The notes under the pieces are model-generated. The model was not told the DNA's origin. It saw only the letters and a list, made by a program, of their open reading frames with translations, and did no database searches. Positions 40,021-49,797 of a DNA stretch of 64,000 nt are shown one piece after another. The stretch comes from F1-120-MAGs118 sp013360535 (GTDB lineage: Bacteria; Planctomycetota; UBA1135; GCA-002686595): assembly GCA_026647215.1 (NCBI GenBank), contig JAPKHC010000002.1, positions 186,001 through 250,000 of the forward strand, written 5' to 3'. Within the stretch, counting starts at the first letter, position 1, and every line of letters begins with the position of its first letter. A program made the position numbers and the translations under genes.

Positions 40021-43000
40021 TCACGCACGCCCTCGCACACGCCGCACCGCCTGCGACACGTCGTCGAAGAGCGAGTAGGCGACCGGCGTGACGAGCAGAG
40101 TGAGCAGCAGGCACAGCGTCTGGCCGCCGATCACCACGATCGCGACCGCGCGCCGCTCTTCCGCCCCAGGCCCCGTGCCGAGCGCGAGCGGCAGCATGCC
40201 CGCCACGAGCGCCAGCGTCGTCATCAGGATCGGCCGCAGGCGATCGCGGTTGGCCTGCAGGATCGCCGGACCACGCTCCATCCCCTGCGCCCGCAGCGTG
40301 TTGGTGTGGTCGATCTGCAGGATCGAGTTCTTCTTGACGACCCCGAACAGCACGAGGATGCCGAGCGCCGAGTAGAGGTTGAGCGTGCCGCCGGTGAGCC
40401 ACAGCGACGCGAGCGCGAACGGCACCGACAGCGGCAGCGAGAGCAGGATCGTCAGCGGGTGGACGAGGCTCTCGAACTGCGAGGCGAGGATCAGGTACAT
40501 GAACACGACCGAGAGCACGAAGGCGATGCCGAGCTCGTCGAACGTGCGTTCCAGCTCGCGGCTGCGGCCGAACAGCGTCGTGCTGTAGGCCGGCGGCAGC
40601 TTCATCTCGGTCGTCAGGTCCTGCAGGATCTCGAGCTGGGGCCCGAGCGCGGCCCCGGGCGCCACGCCGCCGCGCACCGAGACCGTGCGTTGCCGGTCGA
40701 CGCGGTCGATGCGTGAGGCGGCGCTCGCCTTCTCGACTGTCGCGAGGTTCTCGAGCTCGACCGTCCCGCCACCCTGACGCGGAAGCAGCAGGGTGCCGAG
40801 CAGCTCCGGCCGGTCGCGATCGTGCGCCTCGAGGCGCATGCGCACGTCGTAGGTCTCGCCCGTCGCCGGGTCGCGGAAGCGCGAGACCTCCTCGGCTCCT
40901 CCGACGAGCAGGCGCAGCGCCGTGCCGATGTCGCGCGCCTGCACGCCGAGATCCGCCGCGCGCTCGCGGTCGATGCGCACGCGCAGCTCGGGCCGGTTGA
41001 GGCGCAGCGAGGTGTCGAGCCCGCGGAAGCCGCCGGCCGCGATCGCGCGCGTGCGCAGCTCCTCCGCGTAACCGACGAGCGACTCGAGGTCCGGTCCCTT
41101 GAGCACGAAGTCGATGTCGAACGGCCCGCCCCCGACCGAGAACGACGCGAAGTTGCGCACCTGGCAGCGCACGTCGCGGAAGGCCCTGAGGCGCGTGTCG
41201 ACCGCCGTCATCACGTCGGCCTGCGAGTAGTTGCCGCGAAAGGCCGAGCCCGGCTCGCCCGCGAGCAGCGCGTTCCACAGGCGACCCGCGCTGAACACTC
41301 GCTCCTCGTGCGGCGCGATGCGCACGTAGATGTCGCCGCGGTTGGTCTGGCCGAGGAACGTGCTGCCGCTCGTCGCGAGCGTCGCGCGCACGCCGGGCAC
41401 CTCGCGGATCACGCCCTCGAGCTCACCCAGCGCCTGCTCCATCGCGTCGATGCTCGTGCCCTCGGGCGCCGACACGCCGATCGTGAACTCGGCCTCGTCG
41501 ACGTCCGCCGGAACGAACTCGCGCGGCACCTGCGCGAGCAGCGGGAACGACACGCCGATCACCGCCAGCGCGAGCGTCGCCATCACGAGCCGGTGGCGCA
41601 TCGACCAGCCGAGCATCGCCACGTAACCACGCTCGATCCACGCGTACGGCCCGCGGCGCGAGTCGGCCTGCCCCGATGGCCCGTGCTTGCCCCGCTTGAG
41701 GAGCCGCGCCGCCATCATCGGCGTCAGCGAGAACGAGATGAACAGGCTGACGAGCACCGCGACCGCGGACGTGATCCCGAACTGGTACAGGAAGCGCCCG
41801 GCGATGCTCGACATGAACGACACGGGCGCGAAGATCACGACCAGGCTGAGCGTCGTCGCCAGCACCGCGAGGCCGATCTCGCGCGTCGCCTCGCGCGCCG
41901 CCTCCAGCGGCTCCATCCCCTTCTCCTCGACGAAGCGGAAGATGTTCTCGAGCACGACGATCGCGTCGTCGATCACGATGCCGACCATCAGGACCAGCGC
42001 GAGCATCGTGACGCTGTTGAGCGTGAAGCCCAGCGCCCACATCGCCCCGAAGGTCGCGATCACGCTGGTCGGGATCGCCACGGCCGCGATCAAGGTCGAA
42101 CGCCAGCTGCGCATGAACGCGAGCACGACGAGGCTGGCGAGGATCGAGCCGAGCATGAGGTGCACGTTGATCTCGTGCAGCGCCGACTCGATGTAGCGCG
42201 ACTGGTCGCGCGTGATCTCGAGCCGCACGTCGGCCGGGAGCTGGCGCTCGACCGACTCCAGCGCGGCCTTGCAACGCCGGATCACCTCGACCGTGTTGGC
42301 GCCCGACTGGCGGATCACCTCGAGCACGACCGTCGGCGTCCCGTTCCAGCGTGCGCTGCCGCGCTTCTCGGCGACACCGTCCTCCGCGCGCCCCAGATCC
42401 GCGATGCGGATCGGGACCCCGTCGACCTGCGCGACGACGACCTGCTCGAACTCCTCGCGCGTCTCCAGGCGGCCGAGCGTGCGCAGGTTGCGCTCGTTGT
42501 CCGCGTCGGTCACGTTGCCGCCGGGCACGTCGGAGTTCTGCGCCGCCACCGCGTCGCGCACGGCCGTCGCCGACAGGCCGTAGGACGCGAGCCTGCCGGC
42601 GTCGAGCCACAGGTTCATCGTGCGCTCGGTTCCGCCGGTGATGCGCACCTCGCCCACGCCCGAGGCGCGCTCGAGCTGCAGCCGAACGAGCTTGTCGGCG
42701 AGTTCGGTCAGCTCGCGCAGCGAACGCTCGCCGACCAGCGCCACCTGCAGCACGGCCTCCGAGTCGTTGTCGACCTTGGCCACGAGCGGCGGATCCGCCT
42801 CCTGCGGCAGGTCGCGTTGCACGCTGCTGATGCGATCGCGCACGTCCTGCGCGGCGACGTCGATGTCGCGCTCGAGCTCGAAGGTCACGAGCAGGATGCC
42901 GCTGCCGTTGCCGGAGATCGAGCGCAGCTGCTCGATGCCCGCGACCGTGTTGACGGCTTCTTCGAGCCGTTCCGCCAGCTCGGTCTCGACTTCCTCGGGG

Positions 43001-43167
43001 CTCGCGCCGGGCAAGCGCGTCTGCACGCGCACGCTGGGCACGTCGACCGACGGATACCGGTCGACGCCGAGCTTGAACCAGCTCACGGCACCGATCACGC
43101 ACAGCGCGAGCGCGAGCATGCTCGCGAACACGGGGCGCTTGATGCAGACCTCAGCGAGCTTCTGCAC
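40021..43167 (-). CDS. RND-family efflux pump, inner-membrane subunit (AcrB/MexB-like, HAE1)
   Basis: This 1048-residue proton-driven transporter has 12 TM helices and two large periplasmic loops. It shows the family start MQKLAEVCIKRPVFASMLAL, LPGASPEEVETEL, the TM4 proton-relay pair in VGIVIDDAIVVLENIFRFVE, the TM10-12 region LSLPLSVPFALASLWL, and GVVKKNSILQIDHTNTLR. Porter-domain elements (QNSDVPGGNV) are intact. It would export drugs or small hydrophobic molecules with the adaptor and TolC encoded just upstream. Its start overlaps the end of the tolC-like gene by 17 nt, so the three genes form an operon. Substrate unknown; there is no regulator gene in the window. Confidence 0.95.
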   Translation of the reverse strand: MQKLAEVCIKRPVFASMLALALCVIGAVSWFKLGVDRYPSVDVPSVRVQTRLPGASPEEVETELAERLEEAVNTVAGIEQLRSISGNGSGILLVTFELERDIDVAAQDVRDRISSVQRDLPQEADPPLVAKVDNDSEAVLQVALVGERSLRELTELADKLVRLQLERASGVGEVRITGGTERTMNLWLDAGRLASYGLSATAVRDAVAAQNSDVPGGNVTDADNERNLRTLGRLETREEFEQVVVAQVDGVPIRIADLGRAEDGVAEKRGSARWNGTPTVVLEVIRQSGANTVEVIRRCKAALESVERQLPADVRLEITRDQSRYIESALHEINVHLMLGSILASLVVLAFMRSWRSTLIAAVAIPTSVIATFGAMWALGFTLNSVTMLALVLMVGIVIDDAIVVLENIFRFVEEKGMEPLEAAREATREIGLAVLATTLSLVVIFAPVSFMSSIAGRFLYQFGITSAVAVLVSLFISFSLTPMMAARLLKRGKHGPSGQADSRRGPYAWIERGYVAMLGWSMRHRLVMATLALAVIGVSFPLLAQVPREFVPADVDEAEFTIGVSAPEGTSIDAMEQALGELEGVIREVPGVRATLATSGSTFLGQTNRGDIYVRIAPHEERVFSAGRLWNALLAGEPGSAFRGNYSQADVMTAVDTRLRAFRDVRCQVRNFASFSVGGGPFDIDFVLKGPDLESLVGYAEELRTRAIAAGGFRGLDTSLRLNRPELRVRIDRERAADLGVQARDIGTALRLLVGGAEEVSRFRDPATGETYDVRMRLEAHDRDRPELLGTLLLPRQGGGTVELENLATVEKASAASRIDRVDRQRTVSVRGGVAPGAALGPQLEILQDLTTEMKLPPAYSTTLFGRSRELERTFDELGIAFVLSVVFMYLILASQFESLVHPLTILLSLPLSVPFALASLWLTGGTLNLYSALGILVLFGVVKKNSILQIDHTNTLRAQGMERGPAILQANRDRLRPILMTTLALVAGMLPLALGTGPGAEERRAVAIVVIGGQTLCLLLTLLVTPVAYSLFDDVSQAVRRVRGRA

Positions 43168-44508
43168 CGTCGTCCTCGGGGAGCGGCGGCCGCTCGAGTC
43201 CCAGCCACTGGTGCAGCGTGCCCGTCGCGCGCAGCAAGTCGAGGCGGAACGCGCCCAGCTCGAGCTCAGCGTTCTCCAGCGCGAGCGCCGTGCGCAGGCG
43301 CTGGTCCTGAGCCGTCACGCGCTCGAGGTTCGTCGCGAGGCCCGCGTCGTAGAGCGCCTCCGCCTGCGCGAAGGCCTCGTCCGCGGCCGCCAGCTGCTGG
43401 CGCAGCGCGGCGACCCGCTCGCGCCCCGTGCTCAGGTTGGCCCAGGCGACCTCGACGTCGCGCCGCACGCCGCGTTCCTGCAGCGCGAGCCGCAGCCGCG
43501 CCTCGCGCAGCAGGCTGAAGGCGTCCGCGATGTCCGCGCGGATGCGACCGGGCTCGAGCAGCGGCAGGGTCACGCCGAACAGCGCGCTCCAGTCCTGGTC
43601 GGTCGGCACCGACGTGCGCGAGAGGAAGGCGCGCAGGTCGACGTTGAAGCTCGGCCACCACTGCGCCTTCGCGACCTCGATGCCGCGGATCGCGGCTTCG
43701 ACGTCGGCCGCGGTCGCGCGCAGCTCGGGCCGGTTCTCCAGCGCGATCCGCACCAACTCCTCCACCGGCCGTGTTTCTTCGGTCAGGTCGAGCGTGCGGT
43801 CGAGCTCGACCGCGCCGACCTCCGCCGCGACGAGGAAACCCAGCAGCGCGCGCCCCGTGCGCATGTTGCGCTCGGTGTTGATCAGCGCCACACGCGCGTC
43901 GACGAGGCTCGACTCGCTGAGCGCGACGTCGAGCGGCCGCGCGACACCGACGTCGTTCCGCGCGCGCACGTCCTGCACACGCGCTTCCTGCAGCGCGAGC
44001 GAATTCTCGAGCACCGCCCGCGCCCGCTCCGCCTGCAGCACCGTGAACAGCGTGCGCGCCACGTCGAGCAGCAGCGCATCCTGCGTCGCGTACAAGTTCG
44101 CAAGCCTGCGCCGCGCCTCGAAGCGCGCGCGCTGCTCCTGCGCGGCGAGCGCCTTGGGATTGAGCTGGTACGGAGCCTGCAGCAGCAGGTCGGAACCATC
44201 GACCGTGCCGCTCGAGCTGTCGCGCAGCACGTAGCTCGGACTGAAATTCAGGCGCGGAAGCCAGCTGGCGGCCTGCCGGCGCCGATCGACCAGCGCGCGC
44301 AGGTACGCCTCGCCGTCGATCGAGAGCCGCTCGTTGCGCGTGTTGGCGAGCGCCATCGCACGACGCGCATCGAGCCGACCCGCGAGCGGCCCCGGCTCCT
44401 CCTCCGCCCTGCCGAGCCCCGCCTCGACAGGCCCGCGGTAGAGCTCGACATCACGCTTCTCGTCGACCGCACAGGCCGCGAGGCAGAGACCTTCAGCGCC
44501 GACCTCAA
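43151..44508 (-). CDS. TolC-family outer-membrane efflux lipoprotein; N-terminus out of frame with any start codon
   Basis: From the internal ATG at 44356 the frame gives 401 residues of TolC/OMF type: two repeats of long helices (for example LFTVLQAERARAVLENSLAL and DVEVAWANLSTGRERVAALR) with barrel strands such as FNVDLRAFLSRT. Upstream in the same frame the sequence continues convincingly as GLCLAACAVDEKRDVELYRG, a lipobox plus mature N-terminus. No ATG, GTG, TTG or CTG exists in that frame before the stop near 44540. A TTG at 44508-44506 overlaps the adaptor stop (TTGA) but is one base out of frame. One inserted base would give M-R-S-A-L-x-G-L-C-L-A-A-C. So either this is an assembly deletion or the gene is 5'-damaged. 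Confidence 0.85.
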
Positions 44509-45731
44509 GGTTCCCCGCCCCCGTCCACGACGCGCACCGGAGTCCCGGTCACCAGTCCCCGCGGACGGCGCGCGAGTTTCTCGCTGCCGTCGAGCCCCCG
44601 GAGCACCTCGACCCGGCCCTCGCGCTCGCTCCCCAGCTCGATCACGCGCTCCTGCGCGACCGCGTCGACGATCACGAACACCTTGTGCACGCCCGCGAAC
44701 GTCGCCACCGACGCACGCTCGACCTGCAGCACGTCCGGCTCGACGCGCGTGTCGATCTCCGCCGTCGCGAACGAGCCCGGCCGCAGCTCGCGCGCCGGAT
44801 TGGGCACCGCGATCTCGACCTCGAACGTGCGCGTGCGCACGTCGACCGCCGGATTCACGCGCGCCACCTTGCCTTCGAACTCGCCCACGTGCGACTCGAC
44901 GCGGATCCGCACGCGCTGCCCGACGGCGATCGCGTCGCCATGGCGCTCCGGCAGCCGCACGCGCAGCTCGAGCGGATCGAGGTCGATCAGGTCGAAGAGC
45001 GGCGCCCCGACGTTCACGAGGTCACCGACCGACACGCGCCGCTGCGCCACGGCGTATTCCGCGCCTTCGCGCTGCGCGCCGGGAACGATGTGCAGCGTGT
45101 CGACGAGGCGCTGTTCCGCGCTCTCGATCTGCGCCTTCTGCGCGCGCGCCTCGGCGAGCTGCGCCCGTGCGGCGAGCTGCGCGATGCGGTGGTCGGCCTG
45201 CGCCACCGACCACGCGGTCTTGAGGTCGAGGTAGTCCTGCTCGCTCATCGCCGGCGGCACGCGCTCGCGCAACAGCCGTCCGCGTTCGTAGCGCGCGTGC
45301 CCGTTTTCCGCCTGCAGCCGCGCGCGTTCGACGGCCGGCAGAGTCTCGACGTCGATCTCGCCTTCGGGCAGGGCCGTCAGCCCCAGCCGCGCGAGCGACT
45401 GCTCGAACGCGCGCCGCCGTTCGTTGAGCGCGAGCTCGAAGTCGACCTTTTCGAGCTGCACGAGCGTCGTTTCGGGCGCGAGCACGTCCCCCACGTCGTG
45501 GAAGACCGCGGCCACGCGCCCCGGCACCTTCGCCGCGACCGTCACGGCCTCCTCGCCGTACAGCGTGCCCGTGCCGCGCACGCTGCGCTGGACCGGCGCA
45601 CGGATCGCCTGCGACGGCGCCACCTCGACCGTCGCGCGCGCGGTGCTCGCCGCCGTCGCCCCCTCGCTCTCCGGCTTGCAACCGGAGAGCGCGAGCGGCA
45701 GGACCAGCAGGGTCGCGGCGCGGATTCGCAT
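44505..45731 (-). CDS. RND efflux periplasmic adaptor (HlyD/MFP family), lipoprotein
   Basis: The 408-residue protein links the pump to TolC. The signal ends in a lipobox (LALSGCKPESEG), so the mature protein is tethered to the membrane. The lipoyl half-motifs (VAAKVPGRVAAVFHDVGDVL and RRVSVGDLVNVGAPLFDLID) flank a coiled-coil hairpin (about 105-215). A beta-barrel domain (LRVRLPERHGDAIAVGQRVR) and membrane-proximal domain follow. The frame begins GTG-ATG; I took ATG 45731. It starts 13 nt after the pepA stop, so pepA may be cotranscribed. The next gene's TTG overlaps this stop. Confidence 0.93.
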   Translation of the reverse strand: MRIRAATLLVLPLALSGCKPESEGATAASTARATVEVAPSQAIRAPVQRSVRGTGTLYGEEAVTVAAKVPGRVAAVFHDVGDVLAPETTLVQLEKVDFELALNERRRAFEQSLARLGLTALPEGEIDVETLPAVERARLQAENGHARYERGRLLRERVPPAMSEQDYLDLKTAWSVAQADHRIAQLAARAQLAEARAQKAQIESAEQRLVDTLHIVPGAQREGAEYAVAQRRVSVGDLVNVGAPLFDLIDLDPLELRVRLPERHGDAIAVGQRVRIRVESHVGEFEGKVARVNPAVDVRTRTFEVEIAVPNPARELRPGSFATAEIDTRVEPDVLQVERASVATFAGVHKVFVIVDAVAQERVIELGSEREGRVEVLRGLDGSEKLARRPRGLVTGTPVRVVDGGGEP

Positions 45732-45743
45732 CACGGAACGGGG

Positions 45744-47219
45744 CTACAGGCCCGTGTGGGTCTCGAGGAAATGCATCAGGAGCCGCACGCCGACGCCCGA
45801 ACCCATCGAGCCACCGACCCAGTCGCGGTTGGCGCTGCCCCAGGCGACGCCGGCGATGTCGAGGTGCACCCACGGCGTCTCGCCGACGAAGTGGGACAGG
45901 AACGCCGCGCCCATCGACGAACCCGCGCCCGGATCGCCGAGCGCGATGTTCTTGAGGTCGGCGACCTCACCCTTGAGCGCGTCGCGGTGCAGCTGGTCCA
46001 CCGGCAGCGGCCAGCACTTCTCGCCGGTCTCGTTGCCCGCCGCGAGCAGCTGGTCGCGCAGCGCGTCGCGGTTGGTGAAGAGCCCCGTGTACTCGTGGCC
46101 GAGCGCGATCACGACCGCACCGGTCAGCGTCGCGAGATCGATCACCACATCCGGTTTCACCTTGTCCTGCACGTAGCACAACGCGTCGCACAGGATCAGG
46201 CGGCCCTCGGCGTCGGTGTTGAGCACCTCGATCGTCGTGCCGTTCATGGCCTTGACCAGATCGCCCGGCTTGACCGCGCGCCCGTCCGGCAGGTTCTCGC
46301 TCGCCGGAACGATTCCGTGCACCTCGAACGGCACGTCGAGCTCCGCCAGCGCGTGGAACACGCCGAGCACCGCCGCGCCACCGGACATGTCGTACTTCAT
46401 GTCCCACATCTTCCCGGCCGGCTTGATCGAGATGCCGCCCGCGTCGAACGTGAGGCCCTTGCCGACGAACGCGATGCGCCCACGCGCGCGCTTGGTCGGC
46501 TTGTAGACGAGGTGGATCAGCTGCGCGGGCTCCTCCGAGCCGGCGCTGACGCCGAGGATCGCGCCCATGCCGAGCTTGGCCATCGCCTTCTCGTCGAGCA
46601 CCTTGCACGAGATGCGGGCGCTGCGCTTGGCGAGCTTCTGCGCCGCCGCCGCGAGGCCACGCGGCGTCATGCAGTTGCCGGGCTGGTTCTGCAGGTCGCG
46701 CGCGAAGGCGTTCGCCGCCGCGAGCGAGCGCCCGCGCTCGACGCCGTCCTCGAAGTCGCGGCCCGCGCCGCACAGCTGAACGTTCTTGAGCTTGGGCTGC
46801 TTGGGCTTCGACTTGTGCTCGACGAAGCGGTACAGGCCGAGCGCCGCGCCTTCCGCCGCCGCCTGTCCCGCGCGCCGCGCGCTGCCCAGCGCGGAGCCGA
46901 TCGGCGCCGCGAACCACAGCGCGGCACTCGCGCAGCCGGCCGCGTCCGCCCGCTGGACGCCGAGCGCCGCGACGCGCCGCACGCGCTCGCTGTCGGCATC
47001 GGCGGGCTTGCCGAGCCCGACGACGATCACGCGCTCGAACGGCCCTTCGGCGGCGTCCGTCGACTTCACCTCGCGGAACTCGCCGTGCACGCTCTCGAGG
47101 AAGCTGTTCTTGAGCTTGACGCCCTTGGGCAGCATCGGCGCCTCGCCCTGGAAGGCGAAGGCCACGAGCACGTCGGAGCGGGCGGGAGCGGAATCGGTCG
47201 GGTGGAAGGAGAGTTTCAT
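45744..47219 (-). CDS. pepA: cytosol (leucyl) aminopeptidase, M17 family
   Basis: Two-metal aminopeptidase that removes N-terminal residues from peptides; PepA homologues can also bind DNA in Xer recombination. The 491-residue protein has the regulatory N-terminal domain (1-170) and the catalytic domain with the metal ligands in VGKGLTFDAGGISIKP (Lys, Asp), MKYDMSGGAAVLG (Asp), and the family signature NTDAEGRLIL (Asp, Glu and the bicarbonate-site Arg). The C-terminus (LLMHFLETHTGL) is of the usual type. It is preceded by ETF-QO on the same strand and followed closely by the efflux adaptor gene. Confidence 0.95.
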   Translation of the reverse strand: MKLSFHPTDSAPARSDVLVAFAFQGEAPMLPKGVKLKNSFLESVHGEFREVKSTDAAEGPFERVIVVGLGKPADADSERVRRVAALGVQRADAAGCASAALWFAAPIGSALGSARRAGQAAAEGAALGLYRFVEHKSKPKQPKLKNVQLCGAGRDFEDGVERGRSLAAANAFARDLQNQPGNCMTPRGLAAAAQKLAKRSARISCKVLDEKAMAKLGMGAILGVSAGSEEPAQLIHLVYKPTKRARGRIAFVGKGLTFDAGGISIKPAGKMWDMKYDMSGGAAVLGVFHALAELDVPFEVHGIVPASENLPDGRAVKPGDLVKAMNGTTIEVLNTDAEGRLILCDALCYVQDKVKPDVVIDLATLTGAVVIALGHEYTGLFTNRDALRDQLLAAGNETGEKCWPLPVDQLHRDALKGEVADLKNIALGDPGAGSSMGAAFLSHFVGETPWVHLDIAGVAWGSANRDWVGGSMGSGVGVRLLMHFLETHTGL

Positions 47220-47276
47220 CGCAGGAGAGTCGGGTCTTTGGGACGGCCAGTCGGAAGGATCAAGTCGCGCGCAGGC

Positions 47277-48989
47277 TCACATGTCGATGTACTTCGGGCC
47301 GCCGCCGGCCTCGGGCACGATCCACTCGATCACCTGGTAGGGATCGGCGATGTCGCACGTCTTGCAGTGCACGCAGTTGGAGAAGTTGATCACGGGGCCC
47401 GCGGCCTTGTTGCCGTCGACCGGATGTCCGGCGGGCCATTCGTACACGGCCGCGGGGCAGAAGTGCTGGCAGGGGTTGCCATATTCCTGCGTGCAGCGCT
47501 CGACGCAGATCGACGGATCGGTGACGACGAGGTGCGCCGGCTGGTCCTCCTCGTGGATCGCCCCCGACCAGTACACGTCGGTCAGCTTGTCCATCGAGGC
47601 CGTGTCGTCGTACCGCGGCTTGGTGAGGCGCGATTCCTTCACCGGGCGCATCGTGTCGCAGTCGCGGTGGCTCTTGCGGCGCGCGACGAGGCCACGGCCT
47701 CCGGTGATCATCTGCACGCCCGCGTCGAGCATGCCGGCGAACATGCCGCCATCGAAGGCCTGATGGAAGTTGCGCACCTTCCACAGCTCTTCCTTCGCCC
47801 ACGAGGCCTCGAACAGCTCGGTGTAGCGCGCGAGCGCGGCTCCCGAAGTGTCGCCCTTCTTCAGCGCTCCGGCGATCGCTTCCGCGGCGAGCATGCCGCT
47901 CTTGATCGCGAGGTGGATGCCCTTGAGCCGCGCCGAGTTCAGGAAGCCCGCGCTGTCGCCGACGATGCAGAAGCCGTCGCCCTGCAACTTCGGCATCGAG
48001 AAATAGCCGCCGTAAGGAATGGTCTTCGCGCCGTAGCGCACGACCTTGCCGCCCGCGAGCAGCTCGGCCACCGCCGGATGCTGCTTCCACTGCACGAACA
48101 GCGCGTGCGGATCGAGCTTCGCATCGTGGTGCGAGAGCCCGACGACGAAGCCGATCGAGAGCTTGTTGTCCTTCTGTCCGTAGATCCAGCCGCCGCCGTA
48201 GCCCTCGGTCGAGAGCGGCGCACCGGCCGTGTGGATCACGTGACCGACGAGCTTCTCGCCGCGCTCGGCCGGGATCTCCCAGATCTCCTTGATGCCGGTG
48301 CCCCAGGTTTGCGGGTGGTCGGGATGCTGCAGGCCCAGCCGCGCGATCAGGTGCTTGGCGAGCGAGCCGCGCGTGCCTTCCGCGAACACCGTCACGCCCG
48401 CGAGGATGTTCATCCCCGGCTGGAACGTTCCCTTGGGCTCGCGCTTCCGATCGATGCCCGCATCGCGCGTCTGCACGCCGAGGACACGCTCGCCCTCGAA
48501 CAGGATCTCGGCGCCCGCGAAGCCGGGGAACACTTCGATTCCGAGCTTCTCCGCCTCGTCCTTCAGCCAGCGCGTGACCTTGTAGAGGCTGACGATGTAG
48601 TTGCCGTGGTTGTGCAGCGTCGGCGGCACGAGCGAGCCCGTGAAGCGCGTCTTCTTGCCGCCCGCGCGCAGCCAGTCGAGGCAATCGAACTTGACCTCGC
48701 TCTCGTAGGGACAGCCCTTCTCCTTCCAGTCCGGGAAGAGCTCCGCGATGCCACGCGGATCCATCACCGCACCCGACAGGATGTGGTAGCCGACTTCCTC
48801 GGCCTTCTCGAGCACCATCACGCTCTTGTCGCCCAGTCCCGCCGCTTCCAGCTCGCGCTTGAGCGCGATCGCGCAAGCGAGCCCCGCGGGGCCGGCGCCG
48901 AGCACCAGCACGTCGACTTCCATCGACTCGCGTTCGGGAACCTGCGCCTGCCAGGAGACCTGTCGAACCGGCTTCTCTTGCGGTTTCAT
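47277..48989 (-). CDS. electron transfer flavoprotein-ubiquinone oxidoreductase
   Basis: ETF-QO passes electrons from ETF (fed by acyl-CoA and other dehydrogenases) to the quinone pool. The 570-residue protein has the FAD-binding VLVLGAGPAGLACAIALK, the quinone-binding central region (YHILSGAVMDPRG, YGGGWIYGQKDNKLSIGF), and the C-terminal 4Fe-4S domain with CVHCKTCDIADP and an earlier CVERC...C pair. GDSAGFLNSARLKGIHLAIK is the second FAD motif. It has no TM segment but is membrane-associated. ATG 48989 was chosen; an internal Met in ERESMEVDVLVLG is possible. No etfAB genes are in the window. Confidence 0.96.
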   Translation of the reverse strand: MKPQEKPVRQVSWQAQVPERESMEVDVLVLGAGPAGLACAIALKRELEAAGLGDKSVMVLEKAEEVGYHILSGAVMDPRGIAELFPDWKEKGCPYESEVKFDCLDWLRAGGKKTRFTGSLVPPTLHNHGNYIVSLYKVTRWLKDEAEKLGIEVFPGFAGAEILFEGERVLGVQTRDAGIDRKREPKGTFQPGMNILAGVTVFAEGTRGSLAKHLIARLGLQHPDHPQTWGTGIKEIWEIPAERGEKLVGHVIHTAGAPLSTEGYGGGWIYGQKDNKLSIGFVVGLSHHDAKLDPHALFVQWKQHPAVAELLAGGKVVRYGAKTIPYGGYFSMPKLQGDGFCIVGDSAGFLNSARLKGIHLAIKSGMLAAEAIAGALKKGDTSGAALARYTELFEASWAKEELWKVRNFHQAFDGGMFAGMLDAGVQMITGGRGLVARRKSHRDCDTMRPVKESRLTKPRYDDTASMDKLTDVYWSGAIHEEDQPAHLVVTDPSICVERCTQEYGNPCQHFCPAAVYEWPAGHPVDGNKAAGPVINFSNCVHCKTCDIADPYQVIEWIVPEAGGGPKYIDM

Positions 48990-49051
48990 GGGCTGCGCAG
49001 GTTAGCGCCGCGCCCCCGGGGCCCGCCATCGCCGGTTCCGGCCCCGCGCCC

Positions 49052-49756
49052 TCAGGAACGCTCGCCGATCCAGTGCTGGCCGTCGGGATAGAGCTCCTTC
49101 TTCCAGATCGGCAGGCTGGCCTTGAGTTCGTCGATCAGGAAGCGGCAGGCTCGGAACGCCAGATCGCGGTGCGGGCTCGCCACGGCGATCACCACGCTCG
49201 GTTCTCCGACCGCGACCGTGCCGACACGGTGCTGGACGAGCATGCGCAACGCGCGCGCGCCGTCGCCTGCGTCGAGCTCGCGCCGGCAGCGTTCGAAGAT
49301 GCGCGCCATCTCCGGCGCAGTCATCGCGTCGAAAGCTTCGTATTCGAGGCGCAGCACGGTCTTGCCGCGGTTCTCGGCTCTCGTCGTGCCCGTGAACATG
49401 CAGATCGCGCCGCAGTCGGCGTGCGCGACACGTGCTTGCGCCAGCGCCGGATCGATCCGCTCCGGGCAGAGCTCGAACAGGCCGTGCGCGAGCTCCTGCG
49501 CCTTGTCCGGCTCGCCTCCGGACACGGGCGGCAACAGCGCCACCTTGTCGCCGGGGTGGAGCGCCGTCGACTCGCTGACGTAGCTCGTCCCCACGACGCC
49601 GCGCACGACGGACAGGTCGCCGAGCTCCGGATGACGGCGCGCGAGCTCGCGCTTGAGCGCCGCGACGTCGAGCATGTCCGGCAGGTCGTCCAGCACGAGC
49701 GCACTGCGCCCCGCGCGCTCGCGCAGGGACGCGAAGAGCTGAATCTCGAGGCGCAT
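49052..49756 (-). CDS. molybdopterin synthase MoaD-MoaE fusion (MoaX-like)
   Basis: Molybdopterin synthase puts two sulfurs on precursor Z during molybdenum-cofactor synthesis. The small subunit MoaD (ubiquitin fold, residues about 1-81, ending VSGG) is fused to the large subunit MoaE (about 95-234; YEAFDAMTAPEMARI, HRVGTVAVGEPSVVIAVASP, and catalytic lysines in PIWKKELYPDG). MoaD needs a free C-terminal Gly-Gly for thiocarboxylation, so the fusion should be cleaved after Gly81, as reported for MoaX of Mycobacterium tuberculosis. ATG 49756 was chosen by similarity to MoaD. No other Mo-cofactor genes or molybdoenzymes are in the window; it lies between ssb and ETF-QO on the same strand. Confidence 0.92.
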   Translation of the reverse strand: MRLEIQLFASLRERAGRSALVLDDLPDMLDVAALKRELARRHPELGDLSVVRGVVGTSYVSESTALHPGDKVALLPPVSGGEPDKAQELAHGLFELCPERIDPALAQARVAHADCGAICMFTGTTRAENRGKTVLRLEYEAFDAMTAPEMARIFERCRRELDAGDGARALRMLVQHRVGTVAVGEPSVVIAVASPHRDLAFRACRFLIDELKASLPIWKKELYPDGQHWIGERS

Positions 49757-49797
49757 CGACTCGATCCGGGAAGGCCGTGGCCAGAAGCGAGTGCGAG

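Noticed and set aside
44685..49091. 1468-codon plus-strand open frame
   Set aside because: Runs antisense across hlyD, pepA and ETF-QO, which all have clear motifs; the product is low in domain signal. Chance open frame from GC bias.
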